64,000 nucleotides of DNA from Pararhodobacter zhoushanensis (GCF_003990445.1 NZ_REEZ01000016.1:39498-103497), one strand, 5' to 3'; shown: positions 33,211 through 43,229, numbered from the stretch's first letter. The notes: generated from the letters alone by a model not told the origin. Made by a program: numbers and translations.

Positions 33211-33243
33211 CTCGATGGGCCCGAGCGCCGCACCTCCCCTGTC

Positions 33244-34620
33244 TCAGTTCCCGGGCAGCAGCTTGCCCGGGTTCATCACGCCCTCGGGGTCCAGCGCAGA
33301 TTTGATCGCGCCCATCACGTCCCAGGCGTCGCCATGTTCCGCGCGCATGTATTTCGTCTTGCCCAGCCCGATCCCATGCTCGCCCGACACTGTGCCACCC
33401 AGCCGCAGCGCGCGTTCGGCCATGTTGGCCGAGAGTTTCATCGCGGTTTCCCATTCACCCGCGTCGCCGGTTTTGGGCAGCAGCAGCGCGTGGAAGTTGC
33501 CGTCGCCGACATGCCCCACGATCGGCCCCGGCAGCCCCGAGGCGGCGATTTCTGCGGCGGTTTCCTCGACGGCTTCCGCCAGCCGTGAGATCGGCACGCA
33601 GATGTCCGTGGTGATCGCCGTGCAGCCCGGATAGGCCTGCAGTGTCGTGCGGTACGCATTGTGGCGCATCGCCCAGAGTGCGGTGCGCTCTTCAGGTTTG
33701 GCCGCCCAGCGGAACCCCTGCGCGCCAAAGTCCTCGGCAATTTCGGCGAAGCGTTCGGTTTGCTCGATCACGCCTGCCTCCGAGCCGTGGAACTCGACCA
33801 TCAGATGCGGCGCATCCGGCCAGTCGGTGCCTGCGCCCTTGTTGAACGCCGCCGCGGCTGCCGTATCCACGAACTCGATCCGCGCCATCGGGATGCCCGA
33901 CTGGATCGTCGCGATCACCGCATCCACCGCGCCCGCCATCGTGTCGAAGGCGCAGACCGCCGAGCGCGAAGCCTCGGGCTGACCGTGCAGCTTGAGCGTG
34001 ATCTCGGTGATCAGCCCCAGCGTGCCCTCAGCCCCGACGAACAGCGCCGTCAGGTCATAGCCGGTCGAGGATTTCGGCGCGCGCGTGCCGGTGCGGATCA
34101 CCCGACCGTCGGCCAGCACGACCTCAAGCCCCAGCACGTTCGAGCGCATCGTGCCGTAGCGCACGGCCGTCGTGCCCGATGCGCGGGTCGAGGCCATGCC
34201 ACCGATCGAGGCATTCGCGCCCGGATCAATCGGAAAGAACAGCCCCGTCGCGCGCAGCTCGGTGTTCAGCGCTTCCCGCGTCACACCCGGCTGGACGCTG
34301 ACCACCATATCCTCGGGCACGATGTCCAGCACCTTGGCCATGCGCGAGAAATCCACCGTCACCCCGCCGCGCGGCGCCAGCGCGTGCCCCTCCAGCGAGG
34401 TTCCGGCACCCCAGCCGATGATCGGCAGGCCCGCGCCGTGGCAGATCTTGACGATCTCGGCCACCTCGGCGGTGCTTTCGGGATAGGCCACGGCGTCGGG
34501 GGGCATTTGCTTGAAATGGCTTTCCGAGCGTCCGTGCAGGTCGCGGTCGGATTGCGAGCGGTTCAGGCGGTCGCCCAGCAGGTCGGTGAGCGCATCAAGC
34601 GCGGCGGCGGTGGTCGGCAT
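33244..34620 (-). CDS. FAD-linked oxidase, D-lactate/glycolate dehydrogenase family
   Basis: A 458-residue PCMH-type flavoprotein (GlcD/DLD family) that oxidises a 2-hydroxy acid such as D-lactate or glycolate. FAD-binding motifs are IIGWGAGTSLEGHA, DPGANASIGGMASTRASG and GLITEITLKLHG; the C-terminal substrate domain ends VSGEHGIGLGKTKYM and DPEGVMNPGKLLP. ATG 34620 is chosen because the frame upstream, though open for 1.9 kb, is antisense to the chloride channel gene. No GlcE/GlcF partner is adjacent, so a D-lactate role is somewhat favoured. Confidence 0.9.
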   Translation of the reverse strand: MPTTAAALDALTDLLGDRLNRSQSDRDLHGRSESHFKQMPPDAVAYPESTAEVAEIVKICHGAGLPIIGWGAGTSLEGHALAPRGGVTVDFSRMAKVLDIVPEDMVVSVQPGVTREALNTELRATGLFFPIDPGANASIGGMASTRASGTTAVRYGTMRSNVLGLEVVLADGRVIRTGTRAPKSSTGYDLTALFVGAEGTLGLITEITLKLHGQPEASRSAVCAFDTMAGAVDAVIATIQSGIPMARIEFVDTAAAAAFNKGAGTDWPDAPHLMVEFHGSEAGVIEQTERFAEIAEDFGAQGFRWAAKPEERTALWAMRHNAYRTTLQAYPGCTAITTDICVPISRLAEAVEETAAEIAASGLPGPIVGHVGDGNFHALLLPKTGDAGEWETAMKLSANMAERALRLGGTVSGEHGIGLGKTKYMRAEHGDAWDVMGAIKSALDPEGVMNPGKLLPGN

Positions 34621-34770
34621 CGGTTTCTCCTCAAACTGGCCCAAGCTTAGCGCGCGGCCGGGCGCGATGCCAGAGAGCCTGTCGCTTGTGCCAATACCCT
34701 GGTCTTCCTGTGCAAAGCCTTGCAACCGGGGGCAATCTGCGCTTTGCAAGACCCAAGCGAGGGACCGTCC

Positions 34771-36435
34771 ATGAGCCGCACCAGCCACCGCCGCAAGATC
34801 CTGCGCCAGTTCAGTCTGGGCTTGCGCCGCGTGCGCCAGCACGGCCCTTCCGAGGCGCTGTTCTGGCTGATCGCGTTCTTTCTGGGCACGGCGGCGGGGC
34901 TGGCGGCGCTGTTGTTCCGGCTGGGCATCTCGACGCTGGAGACGCTGCTCTATAACGCGCAGGATCACGCCGTGCTGGCGTCGGCCTCGGTCATGCCGTG
35001 GTGGCAACTGGTGGCGATCCCGGCCACCGGAGGGCTGGTCGTCGGCCTGATCCTGCACCGTTTCACCCCCGATGGCCGGGTCCGCGCCGTGGCCGATGTG
35101 ATCGAAGGTGCCGCGCTGCACCGGGGCAGGGTGGAGGTGCGCGAGGGGCTGGCCTCGGCGGTGGCGTCGATGATCACGCTGGGCTCGGGCGGCTCTGCGG
35201 GGCGCGAGGGGCCGGTGGTGCACCTTGCCGCCGTGATCTCGACCCGCATCGCCGACCGCATCCACGCCAATGGCATCACCGGGCGCGATCTGTTGGGCTG
35301 CGCGGTGGCGGCGGCGGTGTCCGCCTCGTTCAACGCGCCGATTGCCGGGGCGATTTTCGCCATGGAGGTGGTCCTGCGCCACTACGCGCTGCACGCCTTC
35401 GCGCCCATCGCGATTGCCTCGATCATGGGCACGCTGGTCAACCGGCTGGCCTTTGGCGATGTGGCCGAATTCACCCTGCCGATCCGCAACATGGTGGCGT
35501 TTTACTGGGAGATCCCGGCTTATCTGATCCTTGGCCTTGTCGCCGGTCTGGTTGCCGTCGCCCTGATGCGCACGATCTTCTTTGCCGAGACCTTCGCCAG
35601 CACGGTTCAGGCCCGCACCGGGATGCCGCGCTGGTTGCGCCCTGCCGTGGCGGGGGCGCTGGTCGGGATCATCGCGATCTTCGTGCCGCAGGTGATCGGC
35701 ATCGGCTATGAAGTCACCACCCGCGCGCTGACCGGCGAGATGGCGCTGCGCGAGGTGATGTTCATCGCCGTCGCCAAGACCATCGCCGTCGCGATCACGC
35801 TGGGCGGGCGCATGGGCGGCGGGGTGTTTTCCCCCGCGCTGGTCATCGGCGCGCTGACCGGGCTGGCCTTTGGCCTGATCGCGACGCAGCTGATCCCGGC
35901 CTATTCCGGCAGCGCGACCACCTATGCATTGGCGGGGATGGGGGCGATCGCGGCGGCGGTTCTGGGCGCGCCGGTTTCGACAACGCTGATCGTGTTCGAG
36001 CTGACCGGCGACTGGCAGACCGCCATCGCCGTGCTGGCGGCGATCTCGACCGCCTCGGCCGTCGCCAGCCGCTTTGTGAAACGCTCGTTCTTTCTGGCGC
36101 AGCTGGCGCGGCGCGATGTGCGCATTGCGCAGGGACCGCAGGAGTATCTGCTGCAACTTGTGGGCATCGCGCATATCACCAAGCAGGAGGGCACCACCGG
36201 GGCGCTCAGCCCCGAGGCACTCGACAGCCTTCTGTCTCAAGGCCTGAGCATCGACGCCGAGTCGCGCCTCAAACCCGCGCTTCGCATCTTCGAGCGTACC
36301 GGCGCGCTGCATCTGGCCGTCACCCAGCACGGGCGCGACGGGGCGGTGCGGGTGGTCGGCAGTCTCAGCCATGTCGACGCGCTGCGCGCCTATACGCAAG
36401 CGCTGGCAGCGACGGCGGCGGAAGAGCATTCCTGA
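34771..36435 (+). CDS. ClC-family chloride channel or H+/Cl- antiporter with C-terminal CBS-like region
   Basis: A 554-residue membrane protein with the ClC selectivity motifs GSGGS (138-142, usual GSGIP), GREGP (144-148 with the gating Glu146) and GGVFSPAL. At least ten hydrophobic helices. The last 100 residues after KRSFFLAQLARRDV are soluble and resemble a CBS segment. The GSGGS variant alters the anion-coordinating residues and is shared by a ClC subgroup. Divergent from the FAD oxidase. Confidence 0.9.
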   Translation: MSRTSHRRKILRQFSLGLRRVRQHGPSEALFWLIAFFLGTAAGLAALLFRLGISTLETLLYNAQDHAVLASASVMPWWQLVAIPATGGLVVGLILHRFTPDGRVRAVADVIEGAALHRGRVEVREGLASAVASMITLGSGGSAGREGPVVHLAAVISTRIADRIHANGITGRDLLGCAVAAAVSASFNAPIAGAIFAMEVVLRHYALHAFAPIAIASIMGTLVNRLAFGDVAEFTLPIRNMVAFYWEIPAYLILGLVAGLVAVALMRTIFFAETFASTVQARTGMPRWLRPAVAGALVGIIAIFVPQVIGIGYEVTTRALTGEMALREVMFIAVAKTIAVAITLGGRMGGGVFSPALVIGALTGLAFGLIATQLIPAYSGSATTYALAGMGAIAAAVLGAPVSTTLIVFELTGDWQTAIAVLAAISTASAVASRFVKRSFFLAQLARRDVRIAQGPQEYLLQLVGIAHITKQEGTTGALSPEALDSLLSQGLSIDAESRLKPALRIFERTGALHLAVTQHGRDGAVRVVGSLSHVDALRAYTQALAATAAEEHS

Positions 36436-36517
36436 CCGCACGGGGACGCCTGACTTGCCCGATAGGGACGGGTCTGGCAGGCTGAAGGCTTTCAAAAAGC
36501 CATGTTGGACCAGATCG

Positions 36518-37690
36518 ATGAACAGATTTCACAGGCTCCTGCGCGGGGCCATGCTTGGTATTCTCACGGTTTCTCCGCAGGTTGGCACTGCACAGTCAGC
36601 ACTTTGGGACTGGTCCGGGGCCGTTGACGAAACCCCCGCGACAGCCCCTTTGCGCGCGATGCTGGCGCAGGTTCCGGCGGCCTATCTGCTGCCATCGGGC
36701 GATCTGCTGGCCAGCCTTGGCTTTGGCGATTTAGACGCCGCACGCAGGGTGCTGGCGTCACTGGACAGCGATCTGCCTCTGGCCCTGCGCGCCGCCAACC
36801 GGGCGGCCCCGACCGCGCGGCTGACGATGGAGATGGGCGCCGAGACCGAAACCTGGATCAACGCGGTCGGTTTCAGCGTGGCCGATATTCACCAGATGGT
36901 GGTCCATGAGAACCGCACGGATGCGGCGAGCCTGATCGCGTTGTCACCCGACGCCGCTGCGAGGGTGCCTGACGCGCTTCTGGCCAGCGGCTACGAGCGG
37001 CAGGGATACATGAGCCTGCACGCCTATGCCGCGGGCGAGGATGGCACGCGTGATCGCGAGGCAGGGCGCAGCGGCGATCCGTTCCGTTCGTTCATCGGCC
37101 TGTCTGCGCGGGTGGATGTCGCGGGAACGCTGCTGCGCCATGGACGCACGTGGTCCAGCTTTTCGACACTGGCTTATGGTGCGCGGTCGCCCGCCGTCGC
37201 CGATCCCGTCGTGCGGGTGCAGCTTGATGCGCTGGACGGTCTGGACGCAGGCGCGCTGTTGCAGGCCACTTTCCACCCCGAAGCCGCGCCGCTGTTGCAA
37301 AGCGATCCGGTCGCCGCGCTGCGCGGAACCGACGCCGAGCGCGATGCAGGGGGCTGGCGTTCGCTGCTGCTGGCCGATTTCTCGACCGGCGCGGTATCGA
37401 CCGGGGTGATGGTGCTGACCGCCGACTGGCCCGCCGATCTGGACCCCACGCCGCTGGCGGCGCTGATTACAGCGCGTTGGAACGGCACCGACATTGCCGG
37501 GCGCAGCGCCGCTGTGCAGCTGGGCGTCCCGGTTGAGGTCAACCTGTGGCAGACCGCCGACGGGTTGGTCGTGCTGCGCCTTGCCGCAACCGCGCCCACC
37601 GCGGTCGGCCAGCGCGGTGTCACAACAAACCCGGTCTTTGCGTTTTTCAGCCAGAGGCTGCGCATGCTGGACCTGAATTTCCTGCCCTGA
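36518..37690 (+). CDS. Exported hypothetical protein
   Basis: A 390-residue protein with an N-terminal signal peptide (MNRFHRLLRGAMLGILTVSP, cleavage after about GTAQS). The rest is soluble and of mixed alpha/beta composition, without recognised motif. The ATG at 36518 is chosen because it starts the signal peptide; the frame extends upstream into the chloride channel gene. It converges on xerD. Confidence 0.7.
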   Translation: MNRFHRLLRGAMLGILTVSPQVGTAQSALWDWSGAVDETPATAPLRAMLAQVPAAYLLPSGDLLASLGFGDLDAARRVLASLDSDLPLALRAANRAAPTARLTMEMGAETETWINAVGFSVADIHQMVVHENRTDAASLIALSPDAAARVPDALLASGYERQGYMSLHAYAAGEDGTRDREAGRSGDPFRSFIGLSARVDVAGTLLRHGRTWSSFSTLAYGARSPAVADPVVRVQLDALDGLDAGALLQATFHPEAAPLLQSDPVAALRGTDAERDAGGWRSLLLADFSTGAVSTGVMVLTADWPADLDPTPLAALITARWNGTDIAGRSAAVQLGVPVEVNLWQTADGLVVLRLAATAPTAVGQRGVTTNPVFAFFSQRLRMLDLNFLP

Positions 37691-37697
37691 ATGCCGC

Positions 37698-38633
37698 TCA
37701 GCGCCGCGCCAGCGGGTGGTGATCCATCACCAGCTGTCGCAGGCGTTCATCCAGCACATGGGTGTAAATCTCGGTCGTGCCCAGATCGGCATGGCCCAGC
37801 AAGGTCTGGATCACCCGCAGATCGGCACCGCCCGCCAGCAGATGCGTCGCAAAAGCGTGGCGCAGAACGTGGGGGCTGACGCGCTCCGGGTCCAGCCCGG
37901 CGCGGGCTGCGACTTGTTTGACGATGGTATGAAAGCGCACGCGGCTCAAATGCCCCTCGGCCCCGCGCGCCGGGAACAGAAAGCGCGAGGGGGGCACCCC
38001 CTTTTTGCGCGCCAGATCCTCGTCCCGGTCCCGGTGCGCCAGCCAGATCGCCACCGCCGCGCGGGCCGGGTCAGACAGCGGCACCAGCCGGTCCTTGTTG
38101 CCCTTGCCGCGCACCATCAACATCTCGGGCGATCCGCGCAACGCCGCTTGCGGCAGCGTCACCAATTCGCTGACCCGCAGCCCGGTGGCATAGAGCAGCT
38201 CGAACAGACAGGCGTTGCGCGCGCGTTCGCCCGCGTCGCGACCATGGGCGCGCGCGGCGTCGAGCAGGCGTGAGACCTCGTCCTCGCTCAACGTGCCCGG
38301 CAGTTTCTGGCTGCGCCCCGGACCGTCGATGCGCAGCACCGGGTTGTCTGTGCGCCACCCTTCGTCATAGGCGAAACGGTAGTATTGCTTGAGCGATGAC
38401 AGCCGCCGCGCGCGCGTGGCCCGCGACAGGCCCTCGGCATCGAGCGAGACCAGATACCCTTCGATCTGATCGCGCCCGGCGCTGTCCAGCGCGCTGCCAT
38501 GCCCGGACAGCCACTCGGCCGCATGGGCCAGATCGCGCCCATAGGCCAGCAGCGTGTTGCGCGCAGCACCGTTTTCGGCGGCGATGGCCTCAAGAAACGT
38601 GGAAATCTGGCGGTTGTCGTCGCTCAGGGCCAT
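37698..38633 (-). CDS. xerD: Tyrosine recombinase XerD
   Basis: A 311-residue recombinase for chromosome dimer resolution at dif. Catalytic residues: R153 (ATGLRVSEL), K177 (GKGNKDR), H255-x-x-R258 (SPHVLRHAFATHL), H281 (LLGHADLG) and Y290 (TEIYTHV). Length and the C-terminal tail fit XerD rather than a phage integrase. It overlaps the upstream hypothetical gene as TGATG, and such coupling is unlikely for a mobile element. Confidence 0.92.
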   Translation of the reverse strand: MALSDDNRQISTFLEAIAAENGAARNTLLAYGRDLAHAAEWLSGHGSALDSAGRDQIEGYLVSLDAEGLSRATRARRLSSLKQYYRFAYDEGWRTDNPVLRIDGPGRSQKLPGTLSEDEVSRLLDAARAHGRDAGERARNACLFELLYATGLRVSELVTLPQAALRGSPEMLMVRGKGNKDRLVPLSDPARAAVAIWLAHRDRDEDLARKKGVPPSRFLFPARGAEGHLSRVRFHTIVKQVAARAGLDPERVSPHVLRHAFATHLLAGGADLRVIQTLLGHADLGTTEIYTHVLDERLRQLVMDHHPLARR

Positions 38634-40228
38634 CAGCCCCGGCGCTCCAGCAACAGGCTTTCCAGCGCCGTGCGCCGGGCGATGTCTTCCAGCCCCAGCG
38701 CGCGCAGGCCGCCAAGACCCTCTGCCAGCACGCGGGGATCGCCCGGTCCGCCCAGCTGCATCAGAATGCGCAGCATTTCTTCGCCCAGCCGCCCCTCTGC
38801 CAGCCGCTCGGCCATGCCATCGGGCAGCGGCGGCTCGGGCCCGAAGGCCTGCGTCACGGCGGCGGCCAGCTCGCCCGGCATCGCGCCCGCTTGCGCCGGG
38901 TCCAGACCGCGCGCCACGGCGGCAAGGAAGCGCTCCTCAGCATCTGCGCCCGCAGGCAGACCCAGCGCGACGGTCTCATAGGCTTCGGACAACAAGCCGA
39001 TGCGGTAGGCAATCGCGCGCGCCTCGCCGGTCAGCCCGATCTGTCCCAGTGGCTGCGCATAGAGGCTGGCCATCGGCACCTCCAGCTCACCGGCCTGAAT
39101 CTGCGGCCAGGCTTCGATCAGGGCAGCGCTTGTCGCTGCTGCATCCGCGTTGCGCAGGGCGGTATCGAGCCGCTGAACGACGCGCACCCGCTCCCAGATC
39201 CCGCCCGAAGCCGCCGCGCGGCGCTCGGTGTAAAGCCCCAGCAGCCGGTTGGGCGACAGCGCCCCGGCGCGCACCAGACGCTCGGCGGCTTCGATCTGCG
39301 CGCGCCAGCCTTGCGTGCCGCGCAGGTCAGCATGGGCGTACGAGACCGGTAGGCCGAGCGTCGGCAGCCCGTCGCCGACGGCCTCACGCAGACGCCAAGT
39401 CAGGGGATCGGGCGTGCCGGGGGGCGGCGGCAGCAGGGTCGAGGCCCCGGGCAACGTTTCATCGCCGTCAAGGAAATGTTGCAGCAATTCAGCCAGATAG
39501 GGCGCAACCCGGTTTTCTTCCGCTGCCGCATCCAGCAGCGCCGATGCTTCTTGCCATTGCCCGGCGCGGGCCATGCAGAAGATCAGCGCGGCGGCATCGC
39601 CCACGGGCGGCTCTTCGCGCAAGACGGGCTGGCAGGCGGTGTGTTCGTCACCCAGCAACAGGCCGATGTCAAAGCGGCGCAGCCGCAGCACAGGCGCATC
39701 CGAATCCAGCGTATCGAGCACCGCCGCCGCTTGGTCCAGCGCGCCGAATTCGATCAGCTTGTCGATGCGGGTCAGCAGGAAATCGGGCACCGGCGACGGC
39801 TCGGTGCCGGGCAGGGGGGCGTTGAACTCGGCCAGCAGCAGGCGCAGCGACAACTCGCGCAACGACGGCAGCATATCGGCGGGAAGATCGGCGATCAGAT
39901 CCGACAGCGCCCGCGCCGGGGTCGTCCCCCACAGCGCGGCGGGCAAGCCGACCCGGGCGGCGGGATAAAGACCCACCGCTTCGGGACGCAGGGCATCCAG
40001 CGCGCGCACCGAAATGCCCGTGCTGCCGCCCACGCTGCTCGCCACGGGCGGGGTTATCGGATAGGCGCCGGGCATCTCGACCCCGCCGCGCGTCTGCAAC
40101 CAGTCGATGGCGGACAAGGGGCCGGGATTTTGCGCCAGAACAGTGCCGGGAAGCATACCAAGGCCGAGCACCACACACACGGTGCGCAGCGAATCGGTGG
40201 AAAGGCGGCGCGCGACCATACGGGTCAA
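38633..40228 (-). CDS. Exported hypothetical protein, repeat-like helical
   Basis: A 531-residue protein with signal peptide (LRTVCVVLGLGMLPGTVLAQ). The body is Ala/Leu rich with recurring helix pairs (ALDQAAAVLDTLDSDAPVL, ARAGQWQEASALLDAAAEEN), suggesting a TPR-like solenoid. The TTG at 40228 overlaps the upstream stop (TTGA); an ATG three codons later is an alternative. Operon with the 54-aa membrane gene and xerD; function unknown. Confidence 0.75.
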   Translation of the reverse strand: MTRMVARRLSTDSLRTVCVVLGLGMLPGTVLAQNPGPLSAIDWLQTRGGVEMPGAYPITPPVASSVGGSTGISVRALDALRPEAVGLYPAARVGLPAALWGTTPARALSDLIADLPADMLPSLRELSLRLLLAEFNAPLPGTEPSPVPDFLLTRIDKLIEFGALDQAAAVLDTLDSDAPVLRLRRFDIGLLLGDEHTACQPVLREEPPVGDAAALIFCMARAGQWQEASALLDAAAEENRVAPYLAELLQHFLDGDETLPGASTLLPPPPGTPDPLTWRLREAVGDGLPTLGLPVSYAHADLRGTQGWRAQIEAAERLVRAGALSPNRLLGLYTERRAAASGGIWERVRVVQRLDTALRNADAAATSAALIEAWPQIQAGELEVPMASLYAQPLGQIGLTGEARAIAYRIGLLSEAYETVALGLPAGADAEERFLAAVARGLDPAQAGAMPGELAAAVTQAFGPEPPLPDGMAERLAEGRLGEEMLRILMQLGGPGDPRVLAEGLGGLRALGLEDIARRTALESLLLERRG

Positions 40229-40389
40229 CCCAGCTGCAAATTGACCGGCAAGCTGCGCGGCTCGGGGGGGCGACCAAGATCGCCGAAATAGGCAAAGGCA
40301 ACAAAGCCAAGCCCACCCACCAGCACCAGAATCAGCACCAGCCTGAACAGGTAGCCAAAAAAACCGGGGCGGTCGTCATATCGGGGCAT
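40225..40389 (-). CDS. Small membrane protein of the xerD operon
   Basis: A 54-residue protein: short basic head (MPRYDDRPGFFGY), one membrane helix (LFRLVLILVLVGGLGFVAFA) and a periplasmic tail. It precedes the exported repeat-like protein with a TTGA overlap. No function recognised; the gene spacing suggests a conserved envelope unit. Confidence 0.72.
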   Translation of the reverse strand: MPRYDDRPGFFGYLFRLVLILVLVGGLGFVAFAYFGDLGRPPEPRSLPVNLQLG

Positions 40390-40528
40390 AGGGGGCTCGA
40401 TCCTCACATCGGTCGGCAATCTGCTGCCGGTTGTTTGCAGATTTATAACTGGAACTCTGGGCAAGTTCACGCCATTCAGGGGGACAAAGCGAAAAATCGC
40501 CTGCATGTGAAGTGGGCCGGGTGTTTTG

Positions 40529-41089
40529 ATGAAGCCGAGGTTGCACAAGACCGTCATGATGGTCGGGATGATGGGGGCGGGAAAATCCGCCGTGGGCAAG
40601 GAATTGGCCCATGTGCTGGGTGTGCCCTTCGTTGATTCGGACGCCGAGATCGAGCGTGCCGCCAATGCCACGATCGCGGAAATCTTTTCGCGCGACGGCG
40701 AGGCGTTCTTTCGCGACAAGGAAGCCCGCGTCATCGCCCGCCTGATCGAGGGCGAGCCGTGTGTCCTTTCGGTCGGCGGCGGGGCGTTCCTGCGCGCCGA
40801 TACGCGTGAGAAAGTGTCGGAACTGGGCGTGTCGGTCTGGCTGAAGGCCGATCTCGACACGCTCTGGAGCCGGGTCAAACGCAAGGACACGCGGCCCTTG
40901 CTGCGCACGCCCAACCCACGACAGACGCTTGCCGATCTGATGAGCGCGCGCGAGCCGTCTTATGCACAGGCGGATCTGATCGTCGCCACGACGGCAGACT
41001 ATGCCATTGAAACCACGGCCCTGAAGGTTGTCGAGGCGCTGGCCGAGCGTCCCGATGTGCTCGAAAAGCTTGAAAGTCCCCCCGCATGA
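40529..41089 (+). CDS. aroK: Shikimate kinase
   Basis: A 186-residue kinase that phosphorylates shikimate in the chorismate pathway. P-loop GMMGAGKS (about 12-19), shikimate-binding DSDAEIE and GGGAF, lid arginines in KRKDTRPLL. ATG 40529 follows a TTG; the ATG is preferred. Its stop overlaps the aroB start (ATGA), the usual aroKB order. Confidence 0.95.
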   Translation: MKPRLHKTVMMVGMMGAGKSAVGKELAHVLGVPFVDSDAEIERAANATIAEIFSRDGEAFFRDKEARVIARLIEGEPCVLSVGGGAFLRADTREKVSELGVSVWLKADLDTLWSRVKRKDTRPLLRTPNPRQTLADLMSAREPSYAQADLIVATTADYAIETTALKVVEALAERPDVLEKLESPPA

Positions 41090-42207
41090 CCACCGCCCCG
41101 ATCGAAGATGTCGCCGTCAATCTGGGCGCGCGCTCGTACACCGTGCGCGTCGGACGCGGGCTGATCGCACGCGCCGGGGCCGAGATTGCCCCGCTGTTGC
41201 GCCGCCCGCGTGTGGCCGTGGTCACCGAAGAAACCGTCGCCGCGTGTCAGCTGGACCGTCTGCGGGCCGGGCTTTCGGCCTACGGCATCACCTGCGAGGT
41301 TCTTATCCTGCCCGCCGGTGAAGGCACCAAGAGCTGGCCGTATCTGCAACAGACGGTGGAATGGCTGCTGGAGCAAAAGGTCGAGCGGGGGGACATCGTC
41401 ATCGCGCTGGGCGGCGGGGTGATCGGCGATCTGGTCGGCTTCGCCGCCGCCGTGCTGCGCCGGGGCGTGCGCTTTGTGCAGATCCCGACCTCGCTGCTGG
41501 CGCAGGTGGACAGCTCGGTCGGCGGCAAGACCGGCATCAACTCGCCGCGCGGCAAGAACTTGATCGGGGCGTTCCACCAGCCGTCGCTGGTGCTGGCCGA
41601 TATTGATGCGCTCGACAGCCTGCCGGGTCGGGATTTTCTGGCAGGCTATGGCGAGGTGGTGAAATACGGGCTGTTGGGCGACGCCGGGTTCTTTGACTGG
41701 CTCGACACCAACGCGCCCGCGATGGCCGCCGGGGACAAGGTGCTGCGCCAGCAGGCGGTGCGCCACGCGGTGCGGATGAAGGCCGATATCGTCGAGCGCG
41801 ACGAGACCGAACAGGGCGACCGCGCGCTGCTCAATCTGGGCCACACGTTCGGCCATGCGCTGGAAGCGGCGACCGGCTTCTCGGACCGGCTCTTGCACGG
41901 CGAGGGTGTGGCGATCGGCTGCCTTCTGGCCTTCGATCTGTCGGCGCGACTGGGTCTGTGTTCGCAAGAGGCGCCCGAGCGGGTGGCCGAGCATCTGGCC
42001 CGCATGGGCATGAAGCGGCGGCTGTCGGATATTCCGGGCGATCTGCCGGGCCGCGACGCGTTGATCGCGCTGATGGGGCAGGACAAGAAGGTGCAGGACG
42101 GCACCATGCGCTTCATTCTGGCGCGCGGGATTGGCGAGAGTTTCGTCACCGCCGATGTGCCAAAGGCGGCGCTGGAGGCGCTGTTGGACGAGGCGCTGTC
42201 TCTCTAG
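41086..42207 (+). CDS. aroB: 3-Dehydroquinate synthase
   Basis: A 373-residue NAD- and metal-dependent enzyme, second step of the shikimate pathway. NAD-binding GGGVIGDLVGFAAA and metal/active-site motifs AGYGEVVKYG, LNLGHTFGHALE and LHGEGVAIG are all present. Coupled to aroK by ATGA. Length normal. Confidence 0.96.
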   Translation: MTTAPIEDVAVNLGARSYTVRVGRGLIARAGAEIAPLLRRPRVAVVTEETVAACQLDRLRAGLSAYGITCEVLILPAGEGTKSWPYLQQTVEWLLEQKVERGDIVIALGGGVIGDLVGFAAAVLRRGVRFVQIPTSLLAQVDSSVGGKTGINSPRGKNLIGAFHQPSLVLADIDALDSLPGRDFLAGYGEVVKYGLLGDAGFFDWLDTNAPAMAAGDKVLRQQAVRHAVRMKADIVERDETEQGDRALLNLGHTFGHALEAATGFSDRLLHGEGVAIGCLLAFDLSARLGLCSQEAPERVAEHLARMGMKRRLSDIPGDLPGRDALIALMGQDKKVQDGTMRFILARGIGESFVTADVPKAALEALLDEALSL

Positions 42208-42235
42208 CTGCCGGGGGCTGCCGCCGCGGGTTTAC

Positions 42236-42337
42236 TGTTAGTGCGGGGGGCTGCCGCCCCCCGGGCCCCCTGCTTCAAGGGGGACGCACGCGCCCCCCTT
42301 GAAAATCCCCCCGTGGATATTTGCTGACAGAAAATGG
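42236..42337 (+). repeat. Intergenic family element, copy F
   Basis: About 102 nt including a GGGGGGCTGCCGCCCCCCGG hairpin, a second G/C block and CCCCCCGTGGATATTT followed by GACAGAAAATGG. It is nearly identical in inverted orientation to 50175-50277, differing in a C-run length and a couple of bases after ATATTT. It lies between convergent aroB and the EamA gene and may end both transcripts. Confidence 0.75.
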
Positions 42338-42338
42338 C

Positions 42339-43229
42339 TCAGGCGCGGCGGCGGTTGATCAGCATCAGGCCGGCGATCAGCAGGGCGATGGCGATGGGGG
42401 TGGTGGCCGCGACGGGCTCGTCGAGGACCAGCCAGCCCAGCAACGCGCTCAGCGCCGGGGTCAGGAAGCTGAAGCTGGCCAGCGTCGAGGCCTGATAGCG
42501 GCCCAGCAGCCAGAACCAGGTGACAAAGCCGACGCAGACCACGCCGAGCGCCTGCACCACCAGCATGATCGCCTGAAAGCCGTCGAAATCGCGCACCAAC
42601 GGGCCGCCATAGAGCGGTGCAAGCGCGCAGAGCAGGACCGCCGAGACGACGGTTTGCCACAGGATCTGCGTTTCGGCCGGGGTGTTGCCCAAGGCGGTCT
42701 TGCGCGACACCACCACGATGGCCGCCCAGGAAACGCCCGCGAAGATCGCCGCCAGATCGCCGCCGATGCTGCCGTCACCCAGCCCGCCGGCGCGTCCTGC
42801 AAGCGTCAGCACGACGCCCGAGAACCCCAGCGCGAAGCCCAGGGCGCGCGGTCCGGTCAGCCGCTCACCCGGGAACAGGAAATGCGCCGCCAGCGCCAAC
42901 CAGATCGGCATGGCGTAAAACAGCGATGAGGCGCGCACGACGCTGGTGTTGTCGAGCGCAATGAACAGCAGCATGAACTCGGCGCTGAACAAAAACCCCA
43001 TCATCAGCCCGGCGCGCCACAGGTCCAGCCGCACAGGGATCTTGCGCCACGCCATCCACAGCGCCAGCGCGCCCGTGCCGATGACCGAGCGCACCCCGGC
43101 AAAGAACACCGGCTGCAACCCTTCGTTGCCCAGCTTGATCATGAGATTATTGGCGCCGAACAGCAGCGCCAGACCGAGCATAAGCCAGAACCCGGTCAGA
43201 TCGAGCGGGCGGCGCGGGGCAGGGGACAT
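42339..43229 (-). CDS. EamA/DMT-superfamily transporter
   Basis: A 296-residue membrane protein with ten predicted helices in two EamA repeats (first about 15-145, second about 160-290). Conserved Pro/Gly-rich repeats such as FAGVRSVIGTGALALW and ALSALLGWLVLDEPV are typical exporters of metabolites. Substrate cannot be told. Divergent from another DMT gene, with different sequence. Confidence 0.87.
   Translation of the reverse strand: MSPAPRRPLDLTGFWLMLGLALLFGANNLMIKLGNEGLQPVFFAGVRSVIGTGALALWMAWRKIPVRLDLWRAGLMMGFLFSAEFMLLFIALDNTSVVRASSLFYAMPIWLALAAHFLFPGERLTGPRALGFALGFSGVVLTLAGRAGGLGDGSIGGDLAAIFAGVSWAAIVVVSRKTALGNTPAETQILWQTVVSAVLLCALAPLYGGPLVRDFDGFQAIMLVVQALGVVCVGFVTWFWLLGRYQASTLASFSFLTPALSALLGWLVLDEPVAATTPIAIALLIAGLMLINRRRA

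Noticed and set aside
34621-36495. Minus-strand frame open upstream of the FAD oxidase, which would give a protein of over 1000 residues
   Set aside because: It is antisense to the chloride channel gene, has Arg/His/Gln-biased composition, and the FAD oxidase family begins at the ATG at 34620.
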